Below, piece after piece: positions 28,849 to 37,962 of a stretch of DNA of 64,000 nucleotides (the stretch's first letter is position 1; the number at the start of each line of letters is the position of its first letter). The notes beneath the pieces were generated by a model. That model ran no database searches. It saw only the letters and a program-made list of their open reading frames with translations, and was not told the DNA's origin. Source of the DNA: Roseateles sp. (GTDB taxonomy: Bacteria; Pseudomonadota; Gammaproteobacteria; Burkholderiales; Burkholderiaceae); contig JAFAMW010000059.1 of NCBI GenBank assembly GCA_019232985.1, positions 35,692-99,691 of the forward strand, written 5' to 3'. The position numbers were made by a program, and so were the translations under genes.

Positions 28849-30808
28849 CGCTCCGATTCTGCCTGAGCATGCCGGCCGCGCGGTCGACGATGCGGTCGTC
28901 GTCGAGCGCCGTGATCAGGCCGGCCGGCAGCAGGCGTTCGAGCGCGCCGCGCGTGACCGAATGGCGCTGTTCGGCGTCGGGGCTCACGAACAGGAAGTAC
29001 TGGGCCGACTCGCTGATCCACGCGATCTGCGCGGTCAGCCATTCGCCCTGCAGGAACAAATGGCACCACTGGCCGACGCGCAGCGCGCCGATCCAGGCGC
29101 GCACGGCGGCCTGGGCCTCGGGCGAGCCCTGTTCGCTGTACAGGTGGGCGGGCACGGTCGGCAGGCGGCCGCGGTCGACCGGGCTGTGGGTGAGCTGCTC
29201 GAACACGCGCGAGTCCTCGTCGCCGCGCAGACGCGACAGCAGCGCGGCGATCGCGTGCGCGTCGGGCGGCGCCTCTTCCTCGAGCGCGTCGCGCACCGTG
29301 TCGTGGACGCGCGCGGCCTTGCGCGAGGCCGGGTCGACCGGCGGTTGGCCGTGCAGCACGCGCGTGTGCATGGCCATCAGGTCGGCGAGGATGGGCTCGC
29401 GCTGCGCGGCGGGCACGGCAAGCGAGTCGAAGCCGGCCGTCAGGCCGTTGACGACGCCGGGCAGGCGCCGGCGCAGGCGTGCGAGCGCGTCGGGGTCGCG
29501 CGCAGGCTGCAGGCTTTCGAGGAGCTCGTCGACGAGCTCGATATGCGCGAGCGCGCTCGCCGAGTCGCGGCCCTCGAGCACCATGGCCTGGACGATCACC
29601 TCGACCCAGGTGGTCTGGAGGAAATGGCGCAGCGTGCGGCTCATCGGCGTCGACGCGACCTGGGCCGTGATCTGCTCGCCGATCAGCGCCTGCCACTGGC
29701 CGCGCGATTCCTCGCGCTCGAGCGCGGCGAGCGCCGCGGCGCTGCGCTCGCTGCGCGTCTGGACCTGGTTGTTGATGTGGTCGTCGACCCGCTGCAGCAC
29801 GCGCGCGAACTGCGCGGCCGTCTGCAGCGGCGAGTCGATCAGGTACTGGACCTGCTCGTCGATGAAGCGCAGGAAGTCCTGCGCGACCGGCGCTTCGGGC
29901 GGGCCGAGGCGGCCGGCGTGGGCGGCGATGCGGTTGAGCAGCTCCCAGGCCGGGTGCTCGTTGTCGTGCAGCAGGCTGGCGTCGGTGCGCGCGAGCCGCA
30001 TCACCGCGCCGCGCAGGCGCGCGAGCAGCAGCTTGAGCGGTTCGCTCAGGTCGGCGTCGGCGAGGATCTCGTCGTAGAGCTGGTTGAGCATGTCCGGCTC
30101 GGCGACCGGCGCGTGGCGCGTCGTCGGCCCCGCGTCGAGGGGCATCGAGCCGGTGTCCAGGCGCGCCTGGGCCAGGCGCATGTGGTCGCCGCTGGTCTTG
30201 GTCTGCGCGGCGTGGCTCGCGATCAGCTGCGACAGCTCGGCGCGGCGCAACTCGCTGCACAGGCCGCCGTAGACCAGTGCCAGGCCCTTGGCCGCCGGTC
30301 GTGCGGCCGCCTGCATTAGCAGGTAGCGGCCTTGCGGGTCGCCGATCGCGGCCTCGAAGGTCTGGAACAGGGCGCGCGCGAACAGCGCGGGCCGCAGCGG
30401 ATTGTCGGCGTCGCGCGCGCGCGCCGTGCCGCGCAGCGCCGCGAAGAAGTTGCCGAGCTGGTGGATCTCGGTGCGGCACTCGTCCTCGATGGCCTGGATC
30501 ACGTGGGCGATGGCGACGTCCTCGAGCGCCTGCGACTCGTCGACGAGGCTCAGCGACAACGCGCCGCTGGCCTTGCGGGTCAGCGGGTCGCGGCCTTCGC
30601 GCGCGAGCGCGAGCATCGGCATCAGGCAGGATTCGAACGCAGCCTCGAAACGCGGGCGCAGGCGCCGCCACACCTCGAGCACCGGGAAGTACTGGGCGCG
30701 CGCGTTGACCTCGTCGTGCGTCGCTTCGCGCAGCAGGTGCGTGAAATTCGGCACCTCGGCGATCGTGGCGTCGACGAGGGATTGCAGGGTGAGGGCGGAG
30801 CTGGCCAT
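28838..30808 (-). CDS. DUF1631 family protein
   Basis: A 656-residue mostly helical cytoplasmic protein without signal or membrane segments. It has the Beta/Gammaproteobacterial DUF1631 pattern: FTHLLREATHDEVN near the start, DMLNQLYDEILADADLS, and a late WCHLFLQGEWLTAQIAWISE block that resembles a PilZ-like barrel segment. Function is not established. It overlaps the autotransporter gene by 11 bp, so translation is coupled. The groEL terminator lies just upstream. Confidence 0.82.
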   Translation of the reverse strand: MASSALTLQSLVDATIAEVPNFTHLLREATHDEVNARAQYFPVLEVWRRLRPRFEAAFESCLMPMLALAREGRDPLTRKASGALSLSLVDESQALEDVAIAHVIQAIEDECRTEIHQLGNFFAALRGTARARDADNPLRPALFARALFQTFEAAIGDPQGRYLLMQAAARPAAKGLALVYGGLCSELRRAELSQLIASHAAQTKTSGDHMRLAQARLDTGSMPLDAGPTTRHAPVAEPDMLNQLYDEILADADLSEPLKLLLARLRGAVMRLARTDASLLHDNEHPAWELLNRIAAHAGRLGPPEAPVAQDFLRFIDEQVQYLIDSPLQTAAQFARVLQRVDDHINNQVQTRSERSAAALAALEREESRGQWQALIGEQITAQVASTPMSRTLRHFLQTTWVEVIVQAMVLEGRDSASALAHIELVDELLESLQPARDPDALARLRRRLPGVVNGLTAGFDSLAVPAAQREPILADLMAMHTRVLHGQPPVDPASRKAARVHDTVRDALEEEAPPDAHAIAALLSRLRGDEDSRVFEQLTHSPVDRGRLPTVPAHLYSEQGSPEAQAAVRAWIGALRVGQWCHLFLQGEWLTAQIAWISESAQYFLFVSPDAEQRHSVTRGALERLLPAGLITALDDDRIVDRAAGMLRQNRSDAP

Positions 30809-30843
30809 GGCGTGATACGAGCCCTGCAATTATCAGCAGGGCC

Positions 30844-30877
30844 GGACAACAAAAAGGGGTTGCATCTGCAACCCCTT
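30844..30877 (-). terminator. Terminator of groES-groEL
   Basis: A perfect 11-bp stem AAGGGGTTGCA/TGCAACCCCTT with a 2-nt loop. On the minus strand it is followed by TTTTTGTTGT. A second G/C-only hairpin with loop GAA lies upstream at 30928-30944. Together they separate groEL from the DUF1631 gene. Confidence 0.9.
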
Positions 30878-30963
30878 CGTGAATCCGGGTGTCCGGACGA
30901 GCAGTAGTGCTCGAAACGCCACACCGCCCCCCGCGAAGCGGGGGAACGGTGCGATTAGCGTTC

Positions 30964-32637
<1,674 letters not shown>

Positions 32638-32928
32638 TTACTTGGCGACGACCGCGAACAGGTCTTCTTCGCGCATGACGAGCAGTTCTTCGCCGTCGAC
32701 CTTGACCGACTGGCCGCTGTACTTGCCGAACAGCACGCGATCGCCGACGGCGACGTTCAGGGCGACGAACTCGCCCTTGTCGTTGCGCTTGCCCGGGCCC
32801 ACGGCCAGGACTTCGCCCTGGTCGGGCTTCTCGGCGGCGTTGTCCGGCAGGACGATGCCCGAGGCGGTCTTGGTTTCGTTCTCGAGGCGCTTGACGATCA
32901 CGCGATCGTGCAGGGGACGCAGCTTCAT
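32638..32928 (-). CDS. groS: Co-chaperonin GroES (Hsp10)
   Basis: A 96-residue lid of the GroEL chamber. [16 protein letters not shown], the mobile loop [17 protein letters not shown] and the final [10 protein letters not shown] are diagnostic. The ATG at 32928 is preceded by a strong AAGGAGAAG; upstream in-frame methionines lack one. Transcription is controlled by the CIRCE and heat-shock promoter at 32985-33047. Confidence 0.99.
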   Translation of the reverse strand: MKLRPLHDRVIVKRLENETKTASGIVLPDNAAEKPDQGEVLAVGPGKRNDKGEFVALNVAVGDRVLFGKYSGQSVKVDGEELLVMREEDLFAVVAK

Positions 32929-32984
32929 CACTTCTCCTTGGTGTTCCAAAAACCGGGGCGCCGACGGCGCCCTCGGGGATCTGA

Positions 32985-33011
32985 TTAGCACTCGATCTCC
33001 GTGAGTGCTAG
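32985..33011 (-). promoter_or_regulatory. CIRCE operator (HrcA site) of groESL
   Basis: TTAGCACTC-N9-GAGTGCTAG on the plus strand matches the CIRCE inverted repeat at 17 of 18 positions (the last base is G instead of A). It lies just downstream of the promoter -10, so HrcA would block initiation or elongation until heat stress inactivates it. Confidence 0.95.
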
Positions 33012-33018
33012 CAGCAGG

Positions 33019-33047
33019 ATTATAGGGGCCGGATTTGACGTTTCAAG
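33019..33047 (-). promoter_or_regulatory. groESL promoter with overlapping sigma70 and sigma32 elements
   Basis: On the minus strand TTGAAA is followed after 16 bp by TATAAT, a near-consensus sigma70 promoter. The same bases read CTTGAA-N13-CCCCTAT, close to the sigma32 consensus CTTGAA/CCCCAT. Spacing to CIRCE is 7 bp. Confidence 0.85.
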
Positions 33048-33049
33048 AG

Positions 33050-33385
33050 GGGGTGAGGTGTCGATCGCCAGCCAAGTCGGAACTTTCGCCGCCTAAGTCT
33101 GAACTCCCCTAGCTAACCGCTCTCGGTCGCGCCAGCCAGCGTTGGCGTCAACCCTTTATCGCGGCTAATCGAGCAGTGATTGCCGCGCCAGCCGCCGTTG
33201 CTTTTATCTGCCGATCTACGAATGCTCGGCGCTTTCGGATGGTGGCTATTTAATCCGGGCCCGCAAGTCTCAGCCGGTCGGCGATTGGACCGAGATCGTC
33301 GACTTCATCGCCATGCTGGTCGGTGCTTTCCGGAACTGGGCGCGCGACGTGCCTCGACTCGCCTGCCCCTATTCACCCAGCCTTT
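33050..33385. other. Gene-poor stretch with a degraded coding-like segment
   Basis: No convincing gene is present. G+C falls below the window average. Two copies of AAGTCNGAACT lie at 33074-33084 and 33095-33105, 21 bp apart. From about 33183 a plus-strand frame without a start codon reads FYLPIYECSALSDGGYLIRA and continues about 65 codons to a TGA near 33405, overlapping the MarR operator. It looks like the tail of a lost gene but was not recognised. Confidence 0.4.
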
Positions 33386-33424
33386 ACAGTCTATCTGGAA
33401 AGTGAAACTGTACAGATAGACTGT
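33386..33424. promoter_or_regulatory. Probable MarR operator: perfect 12-bp inverted repeat
   Basis: ACAGTCTATCTG (33386-33397) and CAGATAGACTGT (33413-33424) are exact reverse complements separated by 15 bp. The element ends 20 bp before the marR-family start codon, the expected place for an autorepression site. Confidence 0.75.
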
Positions 33425-33444
33425 TCAATTGCTAGACTGCGGCG

Positions 33445-33957
33445 ATGACGCCAGACGCCCAGTCCACCGCCGCCACCGGCCTCGACCCCGACGCCGCCGC
33501 CCTCGCCGCCGAGCTGCGCGGCCTCGTCGGCAAGCTGCGCCGGCGCTTTCGCGAGGCCTCGGGCGACGGCGACCTGACCAATTCGCAGATCGCGACGCTG
33601 GTCCGCCTCGAGCGCGACGGCGCGGCCACGGTGTCGGCGCTCGCGCGCGCCGAGGGCATGCGGCCGCAGTCGATGAGCGCGGTGATCGCGCCCCTGCTCG
33701 ACCGGGGCCTGCTCGTCGGCGCCCCGGATCCGCGCGACGGCCGCCAGACCCTGATCTCGCTGACCGAGCGCTGCCGCCAGTGGATCGCCGACGGCCGCGC
33801 CGCGCGCCAGGACTGGCTCACGCGCACCGTGCAGGCGCAGCTGTCGCCGGCCGAGCGCGCCCAGGTCGCCGCGGCGCTGCCGCTGCTGCGGCGCCTGGTC
33901 GGCGAATCCGATGCGCCCGCCGCCGAGCCGGCCGCACCCACCCGGACTCCGGCCTGA
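33445..33957 (+). CDS. MarR family transcriptional regulator
   Basis: A 170-residue dimeric winged-helix regulator. The DNA-binding core is NSQIATLVRLERDGAATVSALARAEG followed by recognition helix RPQSMSAVIAPLLDRGLL and the wing DPRDGRQTLISLTE. An acidic-proline tail of about 15 residues follows. It probably represses its own operon, which also encodes a small membrane protein and an MFS exporter, through the inverted repeat at 33386-33424, and is released by a toxic ligand (inference). Confidence 0.92.
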   Translation: MTPDAQSTAATGLDPDAAALAAELRGLVGKLRRRFREASGDGDLTNSQIATLVRLERDGAATVSALARAEGMRPQSMSAVIAPLLDRGLLVGAPDPRDGRQTLISLTERCRQWIADGRAARQDWLTRTVQAQLSPAERAQVAAALPLLRRLVGESDAPAAEPAAPTRTPA

Positions 33958-34004
33958 TCCGCCAGCGCCGTTCCCACTCCGCCTTGCTTTATCAGGAGCC
34001 CCAC

Positions 34005-34331
34005 ATGCTCGTCCACCTGATCGCCGCCTGCTTCGCCGGCGCCTTCCTCGCCAACGCCGTGCCGCACAGCGTCGCCGGCATGATGGGCCGGCGCTTCCAG
34101 TCGCCGTTCGCGAAGCCGCCGGGCCGCGGCCTGTCCTCGCCCACCGTCAACGTGCTGTGGGGCGCGTTCAACGCGGTCGTCGGCGGCCTGCTGGCCGCCG
34201 CGCATCTGCACGACGCGCTCGCCGTCGGCGTCGCCGGCGTCGGCGCGCTGCTGCTCGCGCTCTACCTGGCGCACCGCTTCGGCCCGATCAACGACCCGGC
34301 CCCGGCGGCCGACGCGGGGCGCGCCCGCTGA
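34005..34331 (+). CDS. Small membrane protein, hypothetical, in the MarR-MFS operon
   Basis: A 108-residue protein with three hydrophobic segments: LIAACFAGAFLANAVPHSVAG, VLWGAFNAVVGGLLAAAHL, and LAVGVAGVGALLLALYLAH. An intervening basic loop carries RRFQSPFAKPPGRG. It is a conserved hypothetical type often seen beside MFS exporters. An AGGAGCC precedes its start. It overlaps the transporter gene by one base (TGATG), so translation is coupled. Confidence 0.75.
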   Translation: MLVHLIAACFAGAFLANAVPHSVAGMMGRRFQSPFAKPPGRGLSSPTVNVLWGAFNAVVGGLLAAAHLHDALAVGVAGVGALLLALYLAHRFGPINDPAPAADAGRAR

Positions 34332-35563
34332 TGCGCCTGCCCCATGTGTTCCGTTCGCTGGCCGGCTACAACTACCGGCTCTGGGCCGGCGGCGCGCTGG
34401 TCTCGAACATCGGCACCTGGATGCAGCGCACCGCCCAGGACTGGCTGGTCCTGACCGAGCTCACCCACCACAACGCGAGCGCGGTCGGCATCGTGATGTC
34501 GCTGCAGTTCGGCCCGCAGCTCTTGCTGCTGCCCTGGACCGGCCTCGCGGCCGACCGCCTGAACCCGCGCCGGCTGCTGCTCGCGACCCAGGCCGCGCAG
34601 GGCCTGCTCGCGCTCGCGCTGGGCCTGCTGACGATCGCGGGCTGGGCCGCGCTCTGGCATGTCTACGTGTTCGCGTTCCTGTTCGGCTGCACGACGGCCT
34701 TCGACGCGCCGGTGCGCCAGACCTTCGTCGGCGAGCTCGTCGGCGACGCCGACCTGCCGAACGCGGTCGCGCTCAACGCGAGTTCGTTCAACGCCGCGCG
34801 CATGGTCGGCCCGGCCGTCGCGGGCCTCGTGATCGCCGCCTTCGGCACCGGCTGGGCCTTCGTGATCAACGGCCTGTCGTTTGGCGCCGTGATGGTCTCG
34901 ATCGCGCTGCTGCGCGGCGACCAGCTCCACCCGGTCGTGCGCGCCCCGCGCCGCAAGGGCGCGTTCATGCAGGGTCTGCGCTACGTCGCGGGCCGGCCCG
35001 ACCTCAAGGCGATCCTGTGGATGCTGTTCCTGATCGGCACCTTCGGCCTGAACTTCGCGATCTTCATCTCGACCATGGCCGTCAAGGTCTTCCACGCCGA
35101 CGCGCGCGGCTACGGCCTGCTGTCGTCGGCGATGGCGGTCGGCACGGTCGGCGGCAGCCTGCTCGCGGCCGGGCGCGCGCCGCGTTTCGGCTCGCTCGTC
35201 GTGTCTTCGCTGGTGTTCGGCCTCGGCTGCACGCTTGCCGCGCTCGCGCCCGGTTACGGGCTGTTTGCAGCGATGCTCGCCGTGACCGGCGTTGCGGCGC
35301 TGAGCTTCACGAACGAGACCAACAGCCTGATGCAGCTGACGACCGAGCCCGCGCTGCGCGGCCGGGTGATGGCGCTGCGCCTCGGCGTCGCGCTCGGCGG
35401 CACGCCGTTCGGCGCGCCGCTGGTCGGCTGGGTGGCCGACCACCTTGGCCCGCGCTGGGCGCTCGGCGTCGGCGGCCTGTCGGGCCTGCTCGCAGCGGCT
35501 GCCGGAGCCTGGGCCATGTCGCGCCGCCTGCACCGCGCGCCGCCGCTACCGCATTCGGTATGA
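34331..35563 (+). CDS. MFS transporter (EntS/DUF894-like exporter)
   Basis: A 410-residue, 12-helix major facilitator protein. YNYRLWAGGALVSNIGTWMQRTAQDWLVL at the N-terminus and the loop AADRLNPRRLLL with FGCTTAFDAPVRQTFVGELV are characteristic of the enterobactin-exporter-like subgroup. Substrate is unknown; a small toxic or siderophore-like compound is plausible. Last gene of the marR operon. Confidence 0.88.
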   Translation: MRLPHVFRSLAGYNYRLWAGGALVSNIGTWMQRTAQDWLVLTELTHHNASAVGIVMSLQFGPQLLLLPWTGLAADRLNPRRLLLATQAAQGLLALALGLLTIAGWAALWHVYVFAFLFGCTTAFDAPVRQTFVGELVGDADLPNAVALNASSFNAARMVGPAVAGLVIAAFGTGWAFVINGLSFGAVMVSIALLRGDQLHPVVRAPRRKGAFMQGLRYVAGRPDLKAILWMLFLIGTFGLNFAIFISTMAVKVFHADARGYGLLSSAMAVGTVGGSLLAAGRAPRFGSLVVSSLVFGLGCTLAALAPGYGLFAAMLAVTGVAALSFTNETNSLMQLTTEPALRGRVMALRLGVALGGTPFGAPLVGWVADHLGPRWALGVGGLSGLLAAAAGAWAMSRRLHRAPPLPHSV

Positions 35564-35677
35564 AATGATAAAAATCACCGTTTGCGCAGTGCGCGTCTGA
35601 CGCCCTCGTGCGCACAGCGGATTTTAAGGGGAATCCAGCCCTCGCCAGCCCCGGGAGCGCGTGACCGATTGCGCATT

Positions 35678-35708
35678 TAAATGATAAATATGAAAACAAT
35701 ATCATTTA
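35678..35708. promoter_or_regulatory. AT-rich inverted repeat upstream of the GGDEF-EAL gene
   Basis: TAAATGATA (35678-35686) and TATCATTTA (35700-35708) are perfect 9-bp inverted copies spaced 13 bp. A third AAATGATA occurs at 35563-35570. The strong local AT-richness in a 70% G+C region suggests a promoter/operator for the gene starting at 35760. Confidence 0.6.
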
Positions 35709-35759
35709 GACTGGCGCCAACGTCAGAACCAAAGCCTGGCTCTCCCAGGTCGGCACGCG

Positions 35760-37958
35760 ATGTACAGCTCCGCCCGCTCCGCTCTGCCCGCGACACCGCC
35801 GGCGCCCCGCCTGCGCGGCGCCGGCGTGCGCGCCAAGCTCGTCGGGGCGGTCGTCGCTGCCTGCCTGCTCGTCCTGGGTCTGACGGGCGCCGTGCTACGC
35901 ATCCTGTGCAGCAACATCGAGCAGTCGGCGCAGCTCGAGGCGCGCAACCTTGCGGCCTCGGTCGCCCTCGGCGCGACCTTCGCCCCCGACCTGCAGCGCT
36001 ACGTCGGCCACCTGGACGGCCTGTACCGGCGCGACCTGTTCATCGTCGACCGCGACCGCCGTACGGTCGCCGACATCCTGCCGGCCGACGTCGGCAAGGT
36101 CTACCGCGAGGACGGCGGCGGCGAGGTCGAGCAGACCATGGTCGACGGCCGGCCGCGCCGTTTCGTCGAGGCGAGCGTCCAGCACCCGCGGGGCATCGAG
36201 CAGCTCGTCGTGCCGCTGCGCCGCGCGGCCGCGCCGGACTCGCCGATCGTCGGCGCCGTCGTGCTCGAGTACACGGGCATCGAACGCCAGCTGTTCCACG
36301 CGAGCGCCTGGGCGCTCTACTCGATCGGCGCGGGCGGGCTGCTCGCGGCGCTCGCGATCGGCGGCTTCGGCTACCGGATCACGAGCCGGCTCGCGCGCGG
36401 CATCCGCGCGGTCCACCAGGGCGTCCAGGTCTGCGCCGCCGGCGCCGCGCGGGTGCGCGTCGAGCCGCTCGAGGACGACGAGGTCGGCGCGCTCACGAGC
36501 GCGTTCAACCGCATGGCCGGCGAGATCGAGCGCGGCCGCCGCGAGCTGCTGCTCGAGACCGGGCTCGCAAAGGAGGCCGCGCGCCACGCCGAGTTCCTCG
36601 CCTACACCGACCCGCTGACGGGGCTGCCCAACCGCGCCCGGTTCGCGCGCCTGATGGCCGAGGCGCTGCTGCGCGCCGAGCCGGGCGGCAGCAACTTCGG
36701 CGTGCTGTTCATCGACCTCGACCGCTTCAAGAACGTCAACGACACGCTCGGCCACGCCGCCGGCGACAGCCTGCTTTGGGAGATCGCGAACCGCCTGCAG
36801 AGCTGCGCGATCGCGCACAAGCGCATCGCGCGCTTCGGCGGCGACGAGTTCGTCGTGCTCGTGCCCGAGGTCGAGACAGCGGCTGCGCTCGGCGCCGTCG
36901 CGCGCAAGCTGCTGACCGCGATCGCCCAGCCGATGCTGATTGGCGACCAGGAGTTGCGCGTGACGGCCAGCGTCGGCATCGCCGTCTACCCGCGCGACGG
37001 CCGCGACGAGCACACGCTGATGAAGCACGCCGACATCGCGCTGTACCGCGCGAAGGACGACGGCCGCGACGGCTACGCGTTCTACTCGCCGCAGTTCAAC
37101 CGCCATTCGGTCGAACGGCTCGCGTTCGAGTCCGAGCTGCGCCGCGCCGTCGAGCAGCGCCAGCTGCGCGTGCACTACCAGCCCAAGGTCGAAGCCGGCA
37201 GCGGCCGCGTCGTCGGCGTCGAGGCGCTCGCGCGCTGGGACCACCCGACGATGGGGGCGGTCGCACCGAGCCGCTTCATCCCGGTCGCCGAGGCGTCGGG
37301 CCTGATCGCGCCGCTCGGCCGCTGGGTGCTCGAGCAGGCCTGTCGCCAACAGGCCGCGTGGCGCGCTCAGGGCCTCGCGCCCGGCGTGATGTCGGTCAAC
37401 CTTTCGCCGCGTCAGTTCGCCGACCCCGATCTCGTCGACGACGTGCGCGCGATCGTCACGGCCAGCGGCATCGCGGCGGCCGAGCTCGAGCTCGAGATCA
37501 CCGAAAGCCTGCTGATGCAGGGCGACGGTGCGTGCGCCGCGCAGATCCACGCGCTCAAGCGCCTCGGCCTGCGCCTCGCGGTCGACGACTTTGGCACCGG
37601 CTATTCGTCGCTCGCGAGCCTGCGCCAGTTTCCGGTCGACACGCTGAAGATCGACCGCGCGTTCGTGCGCGGCCTCGAGGAGGGCGCCGAGGACCGTGCG
37701 ATCACGCAGGCGATCGTCGCGATGGGCCATTCACTGGGCCTGAAGGTCGTCGCCGAGGGCGTCGAGACCGACGGCCAGTACGCGATCCTGTGCGAGCAGG
37801 GCTGCGACGAGATCCAGGGCCATTACTTCGGCCGCGCGCTCGAGCCCGCGGCGCTGACCGGTCTGCTCGAGGCCCAGCCCCGCGCGCCGGCCGCACGCGC
37901 TGCCGGCGCTGCGGCCGCCGCCGCAGCCGGGGCGGCACGCGTCGCCGCGCTGCCCTGA
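35760..37958 (+). CDS. Membrane sensor diguanylate cyclase/phosphodiesterase (HAMP-GGDEF-EAL)
   Basis: A 732-residue inner-membrane c-di-GMP enzyme. A first helix lies at about 25-46 (LVGAVVAACLLVLGLTGAVL), then a periplasmic sensor of about 135 residues and a second helix near 182-203. A HAMP linker follows (RITSRLARGIRAVHQG). The GGDEF domain keeps an intact RFGGDEFVV, and the EAL domain keeps EALARWDHP, NLSPRQF, EITESLL and DDFGTGYSSL. Both activities could therefore be functional. A low-complexity Ala-rich tail ends it. It may be controlled by the inverted repeat at 35678-35708. Confidence 0.94.
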   Translation: MYSSARSALPATPPAPRLRGAGVRAKLVGAVVAACLLVLGLTGAVLRILCSNIEQSAQLEARNLAASVALGATFAPDLQRYVGHLDGLYRRDLFIVDRDRRTVADILPADVGKVYREDGGGEVEQTMVDGRPRRFVEASVQHPRGIEQLVVPLRRAAAPDSPIVGAVVLEYTGIERQLFHASAWALYSIGAGGLLAALAIGGFGYRITSRLARGIRAVHQGVQVCAAGAARVRVEPLEDDEVGALTSAFNRMAGEIERGRRELLLETGLAKEAARHAEFLAYTDPLTGLPNRARFARLMAEALLRAEPGGSNFGVLFIDLDRFKNVNDTLGHAAGDSLLWEIANRLQSCAIAHKRIARFGGDEFVVLVPEVETAAALGAVARKLLTAIAQPMLIGDQELRVTASVGIAVYPRDGRDEHTLMKHADIALYRAKDDGRDGYAFYSPQFNRHSVERLAFESELRRAVEQRQLRVHYQPKVEAGSGRVVGVEALARWDHPTMGAVAPSRFIPVAEASGLIAPLGRWVLEQACRQQAAWRAQGLAPGVMSVNLSPRQFADPDLVDDVRAIVTASGIAAAELELEITESLLMQGDGACAAQIHALKRLGLRLAVDDFGTGYSSLASLRQFPVDTLKIDRAFVRGLEEGAEDRAITQAIVAMGHSLGLKVVAEGVETDGQYAILCEQGCDEIQGHYFGRALEPAALTGLLEAQPRAPAARAAGAAAAAAAGAARVAALP

Positions 37959-37962
37959 GGCT

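Noticed and set aside
33180..33419. A 79-codon plus-strand frame with an ATG
   Set aside because: Its protein looks random, it runs into the MarR operator, and another frame in the same stretch looks more coding-like.
33386..33424. LexA box in the MarR promoter
   Set aside because: CTGT and ACAG occur but are adjacent rather than 8 bp apart; the 12-bp inverted repeat explains the sequence better.
35678..35708. Fur box before the GGDEF-EAL gene
   Set aside because: TGATA/TATCA arms recall Fur sites, but the 13-bp spacer and lack of GATAAT hexamer repeats do not fit.
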